Below the pieces are notes generated by a model. That model was given only the letters and a program-made list of their open reading frames with translations. It was not told where the DNA came from and did no database searches. Both the position numbers and the translations under genes were made by a program. Source: Riemerella columbina (lineage in GTDB: Bacteria > Bacteroidota > Bacteroidia > Flavobacteriales > Weeksellaceae). From it: 64,000 nt of DNA. This document shows, piece after piece, positions 17,671-26,347 of the stretch (positions are counted from its first letter, which is position 1; each line of letters begins with the position of its first letter). The stretch is from contig NZ_CP103950.1 of the NCBI RefSeq assembly GCF_030517065.1, positions 1,980,715 to 2,044,714 of the forward strand, given 5' to 3'.

Positions 17671-19107
17671 TTGAAAAAATTACTCAACGAAACAATCATC
17701 TACGGCATTGGTGCCATCCTCCCACGGGTGATTTATTTTATCCTCAATCCGTTTTTCATCTATTATATCAATAAGGAAGAGTTTGCCCAATTTACGAACC
17801 TTTATGCATATATGTCTTATGTGAATATCTTGCTCACTTTGGGGTTTGAGACTTCTTTTTTCCGATATTCTTCTGACCAAAATCAAGCCCAATCCACTTT
17901 TAACACTTCGTTTTGGTTTTTATTTTCTACCGCATCTTTATTTTTGCTGACCACTTTCTTTTTTGGAGTGCCTATCGCCAACGCTATCGGTTATGCCCAC
18001 CACCCCGAGTATATCCGCTGGTTTGGACTGATTGCGTTTTTTGATACCTTGTGCGTGATTCCTTTGGCGTGGCTAAGGTTCCACAACCGCCCGATACGAT
18101 ACTCCGCCATTAGAGTGTTGCAAGTTTTGGTGCAAGTGCTTTGCGTATTGGTTCTATTCTTGGCTATTCCTAAAAATATTTCTGCAAAATTTGGGATGAA
18201 CACCCAAGTTTCTTATGCTTTTGTAAGCAATGTGGTGGCGAGTGTTTTCGGTGTTATCTTGCTCATTCCTGTGATTTTAAAGGTCAAATTATCATTCTCT
18301 GCATCTTTATTTAAGAAAATGTTTAAATATTCCTATCCTATTATGCTGGCTGGATTGGCGTTTATGGTGAATGAGAATTTTGATAAAACCGTGCAATATG
18401 GTATCATTCCGAAAGGTGATGCGGGTGCCTATGGCGGCTGTTATAAATTAGCGGTGCTGATGACGCTCTTTGTTACCGCTTATAGAATGGGCGTAGAACC
18501 GTTTTTTTTCAAACAAATGAACCAACAAAATGCCCCTAAAACTTATGCCAAAGTAACGGAATATTTCACACTATTTGCCTCTATTGCTGCGCTGGGCATC
18601 ATCGCGAATATCTCTTGGCTCAAAACCATTTTTATTACCGATAGTTCTTATTGGATCGCCATAGATATTGTGCCGATTATCGTGATTGCTAACCTTTGTT
18701 TTGGGATTTATTACAACCTTTCCACTTGGTACAAAGTGACCGACCGAACAGGCTACGGTACGCTGATTTCTTGGGCTGGAGCCGGCATTACGATCATCCT
18801 GCATCTTCTCTTTTTGAAGACTTACGGCTTTATGGTTTCTGCGTGGACAACGCTCGTCGCCTACCTAAGTATGATGCTGATTTCCTATTTTTTAGGTCAA
18901 AAACATTATCCTATTCCCTATAAAGTAAAAAAAATGAGCCTCGTGCTATTGGTTTTGGCTATTTTTTCATTCCTATCTTACCAAGTTTTTAATGCCAATG
19001 TTTGGCTCGGCAATGCGCTCCTGTTCATCTTCACAGCAGGGATTTTATGGAATGAGAAAAACAACTTGCTCAAACTCCGCCACAAGCGCCATTCTCAACC
19101 CAGCTGA
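17671..19107 (+). CDS. Wzx-like polysaccharide/lipid-linked sugar flippase
   Basis: A 478-residue membrane protein with about 12-14 hydrophobic segments, starting LKKLLNETIIYGIGAILPRV, a common N-terminus of the MATE/MVF-type polysaccharide flippases. It should flip an undecaprenyl-linked glycan or O-unit across the inner membrane. I chose the TTG at 17671 because a perfect -7 box (17649-17656) precedes it; the in-frame ATG at 17632 would add 13 residues and put the promoter inside the gene. It is followed by a sugar nucleotidyltransferase with its own promoter. It is far from the main glycan cluster, so its substrate is uncertain. Confidence 0.82.
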   Translation: MKKLLNETIIYGIGAILPRVIYFILNPFFIYYINKEEFAQFTNLYAYMSYVNILLTLGFETSFFRYSSDQNQAQSTFNTSFWFLFSTASLFLLTTFFFGVPIANAIGYAHHPEYIRWFGLIAFFDTLCVIPLAWLRFHNRPIRYSAIRVLQVLVQVLCVLVLFLAIPKNISAKFGMNTQVSYAFVSNVVASVFGVILLIPVILKVKLSFSASLFKKMFKYSYPIMLAGLAFMVNENFDKTVQYGIIPKGDAGAYGGCYKLAVLMTLFVTAYRMGVEPFFFKQMNQQNAPKTYAKVTEYFTLFASIAALGIIANISWLKTIFITDSSYWIAIDIVPIIVIANLCFGIYYNLSTWYKVTDRTGYGTLISWAGAGITIILHLLFLKTYGFMVSAWTTLVAYLSMMLISYFLGQKHYPIPYKVKKMSLVLLVLAIFSFLSYQVFNANVWLGNALLFIFTAGILWNEKNNLLKLRHKRHSQPS

Positions 19108-19129
19108 CATCTCTTAGGAAATCAAGGGC

Positions 19130-19159
19130 TTGGGTTATCAATTTTAATTGGTATATTTG
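19130..19159 (+). promoter_or_regulatory. Promoter for the sugar nucleotidyltransferase gene
   Basis: TTG (19130-19132), 19 nt and TATATTTG (19152-19159) match the flavobacterial TTG-N17-23-TAnnTTTG promoter. The start codon follows 37 nt later. Confidence 0.7.
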
Positions 19160-19196
19160 ACGCGCAAAAATGAATAATATATAAAACACACAACAT

Positions 19197-20213
19197 ATGA
19201 AAATTATTGTACCTATGGCTGGGCGCGGTTCCAGACTAAGACCTCATACTTTAACCGTTCCAAAACCGCTCATTCCCATCGCTGGAAAACCCATCGTTCA
19301 AAGATTGGTAGAAGATATTGCCAAAGTGGCAGGACAACCCATTGAAGAAGTCGCTTTTATCATCGGAGATTTTGGTGATGAAGTGAAGGCATCTTTAATC
19401 GAAATTGCCGAAAAATTAGGCGCCAAAGGTAGCGTTTATACCCAAGATGAACCACTGGGCACCGCACACGCCATCAAGTGCGCCGAAGACTCTATGCAAG
19501 GCGATGTGGTGGTGGCTTTTGCCGATACTTTATTCCGTGCTGATTTTGTCTTAGACACCAATTCTGACGGCGTAATTTGGGTGAAAAAAGTAGAAGATCC
19601 ATCGGCATTTGGCGTGGTTAAATTAGACGATTACGGATTCATTACGGATTTTGTGGAAAAGCCGCAAACTTTCGTCTCTGACTTAGCCATTATCGGGATT
19701 TATTACTTTAAATCTGCCGAGAAATTGATGGATGAAATCAATTTCATTATGGACAATAATATTATGCAAGGTGGCGAGTACCAACTGACCACAGCCTTAG
19801 AAAATCTTCGCCAGAAAGGGGCAAAATTCTCCCTCGGCAAGGTGAACGATTGGATGGACTGCGGAAATAAAAACGCCACGGTAGAAACCAATGGGAAAAT
19901 TTTACAATACGAAAAAGAAGCCATGTCTTCTTATCCTGCCTCTGCAAAGATAGAAAACAGCCTGATTATTCCACCGTGCTTTATTGGTGAAAATGTGGTC
20001 ATTAAAAATTCAAAAATCGGACCTAATGTTTCCTTAGGTAATGATACTCAAGTGATTAACTCTAACATTGATCATTCTTTAATCCAAGAGAAAACTTTAA
20101 TCAACCACGGGAACCTCAGCAATTCTATGATTGGGAATTCCGCTAAATATTTTGGCGTATCCCGAGAGATTTCCTTAGGAGATTACTCTGTTTTAGACTT
20201 TTTATCTAAATAA
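19197..20213 (+). CDS. Sugar-phosphate nucleotidyltransferase with left-handed beta-helix C-terminus
   Basis: A 338-residue protein that should make an NDP-sugar from NTP and a sugar 1-phosphate in the cytoplasm. The N-terminal two thirds carry the pyrophosphorylase signature MKIIVPMAGRGSRLRPHT with PKPLIPIAGKPI, the sugar-binding EPLGTAHAI and FADTLF, and VEKPQ. The C-terminal part (KIENSLIIPPCFIGENVVI, KIGPNVSLGND) has hexapeptide-like repeats of a short beta-helix. The fold is like RmlA/GlmU/UDP-glucose pyrophosphorylases, but the nucleotide and the sugar cannot be decided from sequence alone. Confidence 0.85.
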   Translation: MKIIVPMAGRGSRLRPHTLTVPKPLIPIAGKPIVQRLVEDIAKVAGQPIEEVAFIIGDFGDEVKASLIEIAEKLGAKGSVYTQDEPLGTAHAIKCAEDSMQGDVVVAFADTLFRADFVLDTNSDGVIWVKKVEDPSAFGVVKLDDYGFITDFVEKPQTFVSDLAIIGIYYFKSAEKLMDEINFIMDNNIMQGGEYQLTTALENLRQKGAKFSLGKVNDWMDCGNKNATVETNGKILQYEKEAMSSYPASAKIENSLIIPPCFIGENVVIKNSKIGPNVSLGNDTQVINSNIDHSLIQEKTLINHGNLSNSMIGNSAKYFGVSREISLGDYSVLDFLSK

Positions 20214-20255
20214 GAACAGCATCATTTTTTCGTTTTCTATATAAACCTATTCCAA

Positions 20256-21050
20256 ATGAAAAAGATTGTATTGCTCTTTATGGGGCTATTGCTCTTCTCT
20301 TGTGGCTCGCAAAAAACGGTGAACCATAAACCCATAGATACCCAAAAGCCCATCGGTAAAGAGGCAGGATTTTTTGATAACATTACTAAAAAATCGGAGT
20401 TTGAAGCCGTTAAGATTTCAAGTAAAATCCGAATAGAAAATGGCAAATTTATCCCGACTTTAGACGCCTTGGTTTATATAGAAAACGAGAAAAAAGTATG
20501 GATCAACCTCTCTGCGCTGTTTTTTAATGTTGCCAGAGGTATAGCCACGCCAGCGGGCATCAAAGGTTATGAAAAATACAACAAAACCTATATAGATTCT
20601 GATTTTTCTTACCTCAACCAATTGCTGAATGTCAACTTTATCGACTATACTGCGCTCCAAAATCTACTGGTGGGCAAAACTTTTATCCCCGTCCGCGAGC
20701 GAGATTTTACTTTAACCCAAAATGCACAAGGCTACAGCTTGGTTTCTGCCCGACCTCAGAAAGTGGTGGTGGATGGAAAAACCAAAGAATACAATGTCAG
20801 CTTGACTTATAACAGTCATTTTCTACTCCAAAAAGTGAAGTTGTCCGACCTTAAAACCTCTGATTATTTAGAAGTTTTTTATGACAACTGGGAAAGTTTT
20901 GACCAAACCTACCTCCCGAAAAATGTTAAAATTATTATAAAAACTGACAAAGTAGATCAAATTTTCATAGAAAACACGAAATTTGACTTTTCTACTATGA
21001 GCACACCTTATGCCGTGCCCAACAATTATCAAAAGAAAGAAATTAAATGA
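20256..21050 (+). CDS. DUF4292 lipoprotein
   Basis: A 264-residue predicted lipoprotein: MKKIVLLFMGLLLFSCGSQK gives a lipobox with Cys16. The body (KISSKIRIENGKFIPTLDAL, KVWINLSALFFNVARG, LLVGKTFIPV) matches the Bacteroidota DUF4292 family, whose beta-rich fold resembles outer-membrane lipoprotein carriers of the LolA/LolB type; the function is not proven. It overlaps the next gene by 4 nt (ATGA), so it is co-translated with the EnvC-like protein, which suggests a role in the cell envelope. Confidence 0.85.
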   Translation: MKKIVLLFMGLLLFSCGSQKTVNHKPIDTQKPIGKEAGFFDNITKKSEFEAVKISSKIRIENGKFIPTLDALVYIENEKKVWINLSALFFNVARGIATPAGIKGYEKYNKTYIDSDFSYLNQLLNVNFIDYTALQNLLVGKTFIPVRERDFTLTQNAQGYSLVSARPQKVVVDGKTKEYNVSLTYNSHFLLQKVKLSDLKTSDYLEVFYDNWESFDQTYLPKNVKIIIKTDKVDQIFIENTKFDFSTMSTPYAVPNNYQKKEIK

Positions 21051-22597
21051 TAAAAAAGTTAAGTCTTATCGTCAGTATATTGTATTTTGGTTTAGCGTTC
21101 TCACAAAAGAAAGAACAGCTACAAAAACAAAGTGCAGAGCTTAAAAAACAAATTGCCATCATCAACGCCAACCTCGCTAAAACCCAAAAAGAAGCCAGGC
21201 TTTCTGTGGCGTACTTGGATAATGTCAATAAAAAAATCCAACTTAGAGAGAAGGTTTATAACAACACACAAAAGGAAAAAAGATTTATAGAAGACGATAT
21301 TTATCTGCGCCAAAAAGAAATCAACCAATACAAAAAAGAATTGGCGATTTTACGGAAAAATTATGCGGATATTTTAGTAAAAGCTTATAAAAATAAAGGT
21401 ATCCAAAACAAAGTGACCTTTATCCTCTCTTCCAAAAATTTAGGCGAAGCCTTACGGCGTGTACAATATTTAAAACAATACTCTGATTATCAAGATAAAA
21501 AAGCAGCAGAAATCAATGACAAAGCCGCGCAAATACAAAAAACCATTACCCTAAAACAGAAATCTGTAAAAGAGAAAGACCAACTACTCGCCCAGCAACA
21601 GAAGGATCTCCTCGTAATAGAACGCGAAAGGAAGGAAAAAGAACTCTTATTAGAAGACTTTAAAAAGCACGAAGCCGCATTAACAGAAGAGTTGAAGCAA
21701 AAGCAAGTACAATCTAAAAAAATAGAAGGCGAAATCCGCAAAATCATCAATGAAGAAATAGCCGCTGCCAAAGCAAAAGCCGAGGCAGAGCGCAAAGCGA
21801 GATTGGAGCGCGAGAGAATAGCCCGCGAAGCGGCAGCCAGAGAGAAAGCCAGAATAGACGCCGAAAACAAAGCCCGCGCTGAAGCTTTAGAAAGAGAACG
21901 CAAAAAAGCCGAAGCCGAAGCGGCGAGGCTCGCAGAGATAGAGCGCAAAAAAGCGGAAGATGCCAGAAAACAAGCGGAGGCAGCCAAAGCAGAAGAAAAC
22001 GCCAGAAACGAAGCCCGCCGTATAGCGGCTGAAAAAGATGCCAAAGAAGCTGCCGACAGAGCCAAAGCCGCCGCTAATAAAGCTGCCGCTGCAAGAGCCG
22101 CCGAAGCAGAACTCGCTAAAAAGAAAGCCGAAGAGAAGAAAAAAGTAGAAGAAAAAACCATGACCGCCTTTGGTGTAGGCGCCGCCACGGGTTCCAACTT
22201 CGCTGAAAATAGAGGGAGAATTGGTTTCCCTGTGGACAGAGGGCAAGTGACCCACCGCTTTGGGCGACAGCCTCACCCTGTTTTCAAAAATATTGTGGAG
22301 GAAAACAACGGCATTAGGATTGCAGTAGCGCCAGGAACCACCGCCAAGTGCGTATTCCCTGGGGAAGTTTCCAGAATTTCTTTCGTGGGGGGGACCAAAA
22401 CGGTGATTGTAAAGCACGGTAATTATTTTACCATTTACAGTAACCTCTCGAGCGTGTCGGTTTCTCCAAACCAGAAAGTCTCGGCTGGTACGCCTATTGG
22501 AACTATTGCCCAAGATTTTGAGGGCTCTTATTCCTTAGATTTCCAAATTTGGAATGGCAGCACACCAGTAGACCCATTAGGTTGGGTATCTAACTAA
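21047..22597 (+). CDS. EnvC-like murein hydrolase activator (degenerate M23 domain)
   Basis: A 516-residue exported protein. After the signal peptide (to about residue 19) comes a long coiled coil, residues 20-370, extremely rich in Ala, Glu, Lys and Arg. The C-terminal 125 residues form a LytM/M23 peptidase domain (RIGFPVDRGQVTHRFGRQPH), but the zinc ligands are replaced (NNGIRI and SLDFQIW instead of the His and HxH motifs). As in EnvC, it should activate an amidase during cell division rather than cut peptidoglycan itself. The low-complexity coding region makes a long false open frame on the opposite strand. Confidence 0.9.
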   Translation: MIKKLSLIVSILYFGLAFSQKKEQLQKQSAELKKQIAIINANLAKTQKEARLSVAYLDNVNKKIQLREKVYNNTQKEKRFIEDDIYLRQKEINQYKKELAILRKNYADILVKAYKNKGIQNKVTFILSSKNLGEALRRVQYLKQYSDYQDKKAAEINDKAAQIQKTITLKQKSVKEKDQLLAQQQKDLLVIERERKEKELLLEDFKKHEAALTEELKQKQVQSKKIEGEIRKIINEEIAAAKAKAEAERKARLERERIAREAAAREKARIDAENKARAEALERERKKAEAEAARLAEIERKKAEDARKQAEAAKAEENARNEARRIAAEKDAKEAADRAKAAANKAAAARAAEAELAKKKAEEKKKVEEKTMTAFGVGAATGSNFAENRGRIGFPVDRGQVTHRFGRQPHPVFKNIVEENNGIRIAVAPGTTAKCVFPGEVSRISFVGGTKTVIVKHGNYFTIYSNLSSVSVSPNQKVSAGTPIGTIAQDFEGSYSLDFQIWNGSTPVDPLGWVSN

Positions 22598-22610
22598 ATA
22601 AATTTTATTG

Positions 22611-22618
22611 TAACTTTG
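22611..22618 (+). promoter_or_regulatory. -7 box TAACTTTG before tatA
   Basis: A perfect TAnnTTTG word lies 14 nt before the tatA ATG. The nearest TTG upstream is 26 nt away, longer than usual, so the -33 element is uncertain. Confidence 0.45.
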
Positions 22619-22632
22619 TAAAAAATATAGAT

Positions 22633-22830
22633 ATGTTAATAACAATTTTAGGTGCCATAGGACCATGGCAAATCGTATTGGTTGTCGTGATATTATTATT
22701 ATTATTCGGAGGTAAAAAAATCCCTGAACTAATGAAAGGGATGGGCTCTGGCATCAAGGAATTTAAAGATGCGGTAAAAGAGGATGATAAAAAAGAAGTG
22801 CCCCAAAAAGAGGAACAGCAACAACCTTAA
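22633..22830 (+). CDS. tatA: Twin-arginine translocase subunit TatA/TatE
   Basis: A 65-residue protein with the full TatA layout: a short N-terminus, one transmembrane helix (PWQIVLVVVILLLLFGGKKI), the FGGKKIPEL hinge, an amphipathic helix (MKGMGSGIKEFKDAV) and a short charged Gln-rich tail. TatA multimers form the pore through which folded proteins cross the inner membrane. tatC is not in the window. It lies between the EnvC-like gene and a DUF4254 gene. Confidence 0.95.
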   Translation: MLITILGAIGPWQIVLVVVILLLLFGGKKIPELMKGMGSGIKEFKDAVKEDDKKEVPQKEEQQQP

Positions 22831-22857
22831 TTTCAGCCTTATAAAAACTTTTTTAGA

Positions 22858-23472
22858 ATGTCTTTTTCAGAAAATGCTTGGTCTGTTTTTAACCAAGCCA
22901 TTGCAGATTATCATACTGAGGACTCCGTAGATGCTTTAGAAAAAAATCCATTTCCTAATGACACTTTGGAACATATTTTGTATTCCAAAAATTGGATTGA
23001 TACCGTTCAGTGGCATTTGGAAGATATTATCCGAGATGAGAATATCTCTGCCGAGGAAGCTCTTAAAATCAAAAGAAGAATAGACCGCTCTAACCAAGAC
23101 AGAACGGATTTAGTGGAGTCTATAGATGATTTTTTCTTGGATAAATACCAATCGGTAGTGCCTCATCCTGATGCCAAAATCAATACAGAAAGTCCCGCTT
23201 GGGCTATTGATAGGCTATCTATACTCGCTCTTAAAATCTATCATATGCAGATAGAAACGCAGCGAGAATCTGCCAGCGCCGCACACCAAGCAAAGTGCGC
23301 TGATAAGTTAGCCATTTTAAAGGAACAAAAAAAGGACTTAAGCCAAGCGATAGACCAATTGCTTTTTGATATAGAAAACGGTAACAATAAGATTAAAACT
23401 TATAAGCAAATGAAGATGTATAATGATGACAGCCTTAACCCTATTCTCTATCAGAATAAGCAAAATGATTAG
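22858..23472 (+). CDS. DUF4254 protein
   Basis: A 204-residue cytoplasmic, mostly helical protein matching the DUF4254 family of Bacteroidota (LEHILYSKNWIDTVQWHLED, RIDRSNQDRTDLVESID). In other genomes members lie near envelope-sugar genes, but no function is established. It starts 27 nt after tatA and overlaps the next lipoprotein gene by 8 nt, so the three genes are probably co-transcribed. Confidence 0.85.
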   Translation: MSFSENAWSVFNQAIADYHTEDSVDALEKNPFPNDTLEHILYSKNWIDTVQWHLEDIIRDENISAEEALKIKRRIDRSNQDRTDLVESIDDFFLDKYQSVVPHPDAKINTESPAWAIDRLSILALKIYHMQIETQRESASAAHQAKCADKLAILKEQKKDLSQAIDQLLFDIENGNNKIKTYKQMKMYNDDSLNPILYQNKQND

Positions 23473-23947
23473 AAAACCTTACTTTTTATTATTGATATTG
23501 GGACTGATAATTGCCTCGTGTTCAGTGGAGAAAATGAATCTCTCTCCGCTGTCAGAAAGCGTGAGCCATAGCCGAAGCAGCAAAATGGGGTTCAGCTTAA
23601 AGGATATTGAAAAAACCACAGAGACCAATGTGGCACAGATTAAGTACGCCTCGGAGCTTTCTAACGCTATTGTGGCGCTCCCTACTTTTGAAAATCAAAA
23701 ACTCAATAAAGCCATAGACGCCCTTAAATTCAATGTTACAGAATACCTCTACGCCGTTAGAGAGTACAACGAAAACCGCAGAGCCAAGGTGCTCTATAAC
23801 CTACAAGGCGTTTATAAGAAAATACAAAAGTTAAGGAAAAACCTTTCCGCTGAGCAAGACGAATTGCTGAATTTCTATTTAGTAAAAATAAAAACCAATA
23901 TTACCTTAATAGAAGCTTCTAAAAATGCTTCTCACTCTCAAAACTAA
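23465..23947 (+). CDS. Hypothetical lipoprotein
   Basis: A 160-residue protein I cannot assign to a named family. The start at 23465 gives MIRKPYFLLLILGLIIASCS, a clear lipoprotein signal with Cys19; the longer open frame upstream lacks this logic. The mature part is helical and charged (KAIDALKFNVTEYLYAVREY, KIQKLRKNLSAEQDELLNF). It overlaps the end of the DUF4254 gene by 8 nt and is 2 nt before ribA, so it sits in a tight operon. Confidence 0.7.
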   Translation: MIRKPYFLLLILGLIIASCSVEKMNLSPLSESVSHSRSSKMGFSLKDIEKTTETNVAQIKYASELSNAIVALPTFENQKLNKAIDALKFNVTEYLYAVREYNENRRAKVLYNLQGVYKKIQKLRKNLSAEQDELLNFYLVKIKTNITLIEASKNASHSQN

Positions 23948-23949
23948 AT

Positions 23950-24537
23950 ATGTTGAAACTCCAAGCTGAAGCCAATGTACCCACAGAATTTGGGGTATTT
24001 AAAATGATGGCTTTTTCTGAGAGCGCATCAGATTGGATGCCGCACCTCGCATTAGTCGCCGAAAACACAGATTTTAGCCAGCCTGTTAATGTCCGTTTCC
24101 ACTCGGAGTGTATGACGGGGGAGATTTTTCATTCCAAAAAATGTGAATGCGGACAGCAATTAGATGCCGCTATGGCTTATATGCAAAAACACGGCGGTGT
24201 GATCATCTACCTAAGGCAAGAAGGGCGAAACATCGGCATCATCAACAAGCTCAAAGCCTATGCGCTGCAAGAACAAGGGCTGGATACCGTGGCTGCCAAT
24301 GTAGAATTAGGGCTGCCCGCAGATGGTCGGGATTTTAACATCGCTGTAGATATTTTAAAGTATCTTAACATCAAGGCTATTAACCTGATGACCAACAATC
24401 CAGACAAAGTAAAACTGGTGGAACAGAGCCCTATTCAGCTTAAACAAAGAATTCCGCTCCAAATAAAACCCAACGAAATCAACCGCGATTATCTGCAAGT
24501 GAAGAAAGATTATTTCGGACACTTGCTCGACCAATAA
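23950..24537 (+). CDS. ribA: GTP cyclohydrolase II
   Basis: RibA opens GTP to the first riboflavin precursor. This is the single-domain 195-residue form, without the DHBP synthase half found in RibBA fusions. The zinc site is complete (Cys54, Cys65, Cys67 in HSECMTGEIFHSKKCECG), and the GTP-binding and catalytic parts YLRQEGRNIGI, LGLPADGRDF and LMTNNPDK are present. It is the last gene of its operon and is followed by a terminator. Confidence 0.95.
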   Translation: MLKLQAEANVPTEFGVFKMMAFSESASDWMPHLALVAENTDFSQPVNVRFHSECMTGEIFHSKKCECGQQLDAAMAYMQKHGGVIIYLRQEGRNIGIINKLKAYALQEQGLDTVAANVELGLPADGRDFNIAVDILKYLNIKAINLMTNNPDKVKLVEQSPIQLKQRIPLQIKPNEINRDYLQVKKDYFGHLLDQ

Positions 24538-24545
24538 ACGCTCAG

Positions 24546-24573
24546 ATCTTCCTCCAATGGGGAAGATTTTTTT
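24546..24573 (+). terminator. Intrinsic terminator after ribA
   Basis: ATCTTCC (24546-24552), an 8-nt loop and GGAAGAT (24561-24567) are followed by a run of seven T. It starts 9 nt past the ribA stop. Confidence 0.75.
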
Positions 24574-24603
24574 ATGAAAAGCCACAATACAGACTAAAAA
24601 TTG

Positions 24604-24611
24604 TATATTTG
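24604..24611 (+). promoter_or_regulatory. -7 box TATATTTG for the GH3-bshA operon
   Basis: A perfect TAnnTTTG word 32 nt before the GH3 start; no clear TTTG is seen at the -33 distance. Confidence 0.45.
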
Positions 24612-24643
24612 TTCTTCTTTATCAGACTTTAATTTTTATTCTA

Positions 24644-26347
24644 ATGAAATTTTACCTTTCTTTACTTTTCATCTTATGCTATGCGGGACTTCAAGCACAG
24701 TATATGCCGAAAAATGCCTCGCCAGAAACCCTAAAAGAAGCCAAAATTTACGCCGAAAAAACCTATCAACAGCTTTCCATAGATGATAGAATAGGACAAT
24801 TATTCATCGTGGCGCTCTACACCAATAAAGGCGAAGATTTTATTCAAAATGTAAGACATTTAGTTGAGAAAGAACACATCGGTGGGCTTATTTTAATGCA
24901 AGATGATGCCGATAGACATTTCAATTTAGTCAATGAATTTCAAGGACAATCTAAAATCCCATTGTTGATTGGTATGGATGCCGAATGGGGATTGTACCAA
25001 AGACTGCCGATAGCGCATAAATTTCCGTGGGCGATGACGCTCGGTGCCGTACAAGACAACCAACTGATTTATAAAATGGCAAGCCAAATTGCCGAAGATT
25101 GCAAGAAAATGGGCATCTATTGGGACTTTGCACCCGTGGTAGATGTCAATACCAACCCTCAGAATCCGATTATTGGCAACCGTTCGTTTGGGTCTAATGT
25201 AGACCGCGTTATCGCCAAAGGTTTGGCTTATAGCCAAGGGCTCCAAGACCACGGCGTTTTAGCCAGCATCAAGCATTTCCCTGGGCACGGCGACACCAAT
25301 ACCGATTCTCACTTGGATTTGCCCGTTATCAAACATTCTCTGAACCGCCTTAACCAAGTGGAGTTGGCACCTTTTAAAGCCTTGATGGATAAAAAAATTG
25401 GCGGCGTTATGGTGGCGCATCTTTATATCCCTGCCTTGGAGCCTCAAAAGGGAATTCCAGGGTCGTTATCTCAGCATATCATCACGGATTTGCTTAAAAA
25501 TCAGTACCAATATAAAGGGCTCATCATCACTGATGCCTTAAATATGAACGCCGTAGCGAAGAAATTTAGCCCTGGGGAACTTGACCTTAGAGCCTTTAAA
25601 GCGGGCAATGATATTATGCTCTTTTCGCAAGATGTCCCTTCTGGAAAACGCCTGATTAAACAAGCCCTCGCCGAGGGACAGATTTCGGAGCAACGCCTTA
25701 AAGAGAGCGTTATTAAAATTTTGGAAACCAAATATTTATTAGGGTTAACGCATAATCAACATCTCTCACCACAAAATTGGGAATATGAACTCAATAATGA
25801 AAAACACCGAGCGCTAACGGAGCAACTTTTTGCCAATGCCCTTACCGCTATAAAAGATGATGCCCACGCTCTGCCTTTAAAATCTGATGAGACCTATTAC
25901 CTTCTCCCATTGGAGGAAGCGCCGTATCAAGATTTTTATCAAACGCTGAAACAAGGGCTCCAAGTGCGGCTTATCTCTAAAAAAGACCTCGCTACGCTGC
26001 CTGCCAACGCCAAAATTATCATTAGCGTTCACAAAGACAATAGCACGGCGTACAAGCCTTATAAAATTTCCGCTGCCAGTCTTCTGTTAATCAAGAACAT
26101 CGCGGCAAAACATCAAGTTATTTTAGATATTTTTGGAAGTCCTTATGCGCTTAAAGAGGTAGACCTTCGGCAAATCCCTACGGTTTTGGTATCTTATGAA
26201 AATCATCCTTTATCGATGATTGCCACCGCCAAAGCCTTGCAAGGAAAAACCAAAATACACGGCAGATTACCTGTGGTAGTCAATCCACAGATTTTGGAAG
26301 GTTCAGGCATTGATATTCTACCCAACAACGAAAACCCATCACGATGA
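24644..26347 (+). CDS. Exported glycoside hydrolase family 3 protein, NagZ-like
   Basis: A 567-residue protein with a signal peptide (MKFYLSLLFILCYAGLQAQ) and a GH3 domain of the beta-N-acetylhexosaminidase type. The NagZ-like motif KHFPGHGDT at residues 210-218 supplies the acid/base His, and Asp297 in LIITDALNM is the probable nucleophile. The C-terminal 200 residues are a short variant of the second GH3 domain. It probably removes GlcNAc from peptidoglycan fragments in the periplasm. It overlaps bshA by 4 nt (ATGA), an odd pairing of wall recycling with thiol synthesis. Confidence 0.9.
   Translation: MKFYLSLLFILCYAGLQAQYMPKNASPETLKEAKIYAEKTYQQLSIDDRIGQLFIVALYTNKGEDFIQNVRHLVEKEHIGGLILMQDDADRHFNLVNEFQGQSKIPLLIGMDAEWGLYQRLPIAHKFPWAMTLGAVQDNQLIYKMASQIAEDCKKMGIYWDFAPVVDVNTNPQNPIIGNRSFGSNVDRVIAKGLAYSQGLQDHGVLASIKHFPGHGDTNTDSHLDLPVIKHSLNRLNQVELAPFKALMDKKIGGVMVAHLYIPALEPQKGIPGSLSQHIITDLLKNQYQYKGLIITDALNMNAVAKKFSPGELDLRAFKAGNDIMLFSQDVPSGKRLIKQALAEGQISEQRLKESVIKILETKYLLGLTHNQHLSPQNWEYELNNEKHRALTEQLFANALTAIKDDAHALPLKSDETYYLLPLEEAPYQDFYQTLKQGLQVRLISKKDLATLPANAKIIISVHKDNSTAYKPYKISAASLLLIKNIAAKHQVILDIFGSPYALKEVDLRQIPTVLVSYENHPLSMIATAKALQGKTKIHGRLPVVVNPQILEGSGIDILPNNENPSR

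Noticed and set aside
21720..22130. Possible tandem repeat or CRISPR-like array in the EnvC-like gene.
   Set aside because: The repetition is irregular Ala/Glu/Lys/Arg codon use of a coiled coil; no constant repeat and spacer lengths are present.
21490..22513. Long minus-strand open frames opposite the EnvC-like gene.
   Set aside because: They mirror the Ala/Glu/Lys-rich coiled coil and give Ser/Ala/Phe-rich low-complexity protein with no recognisable motif.
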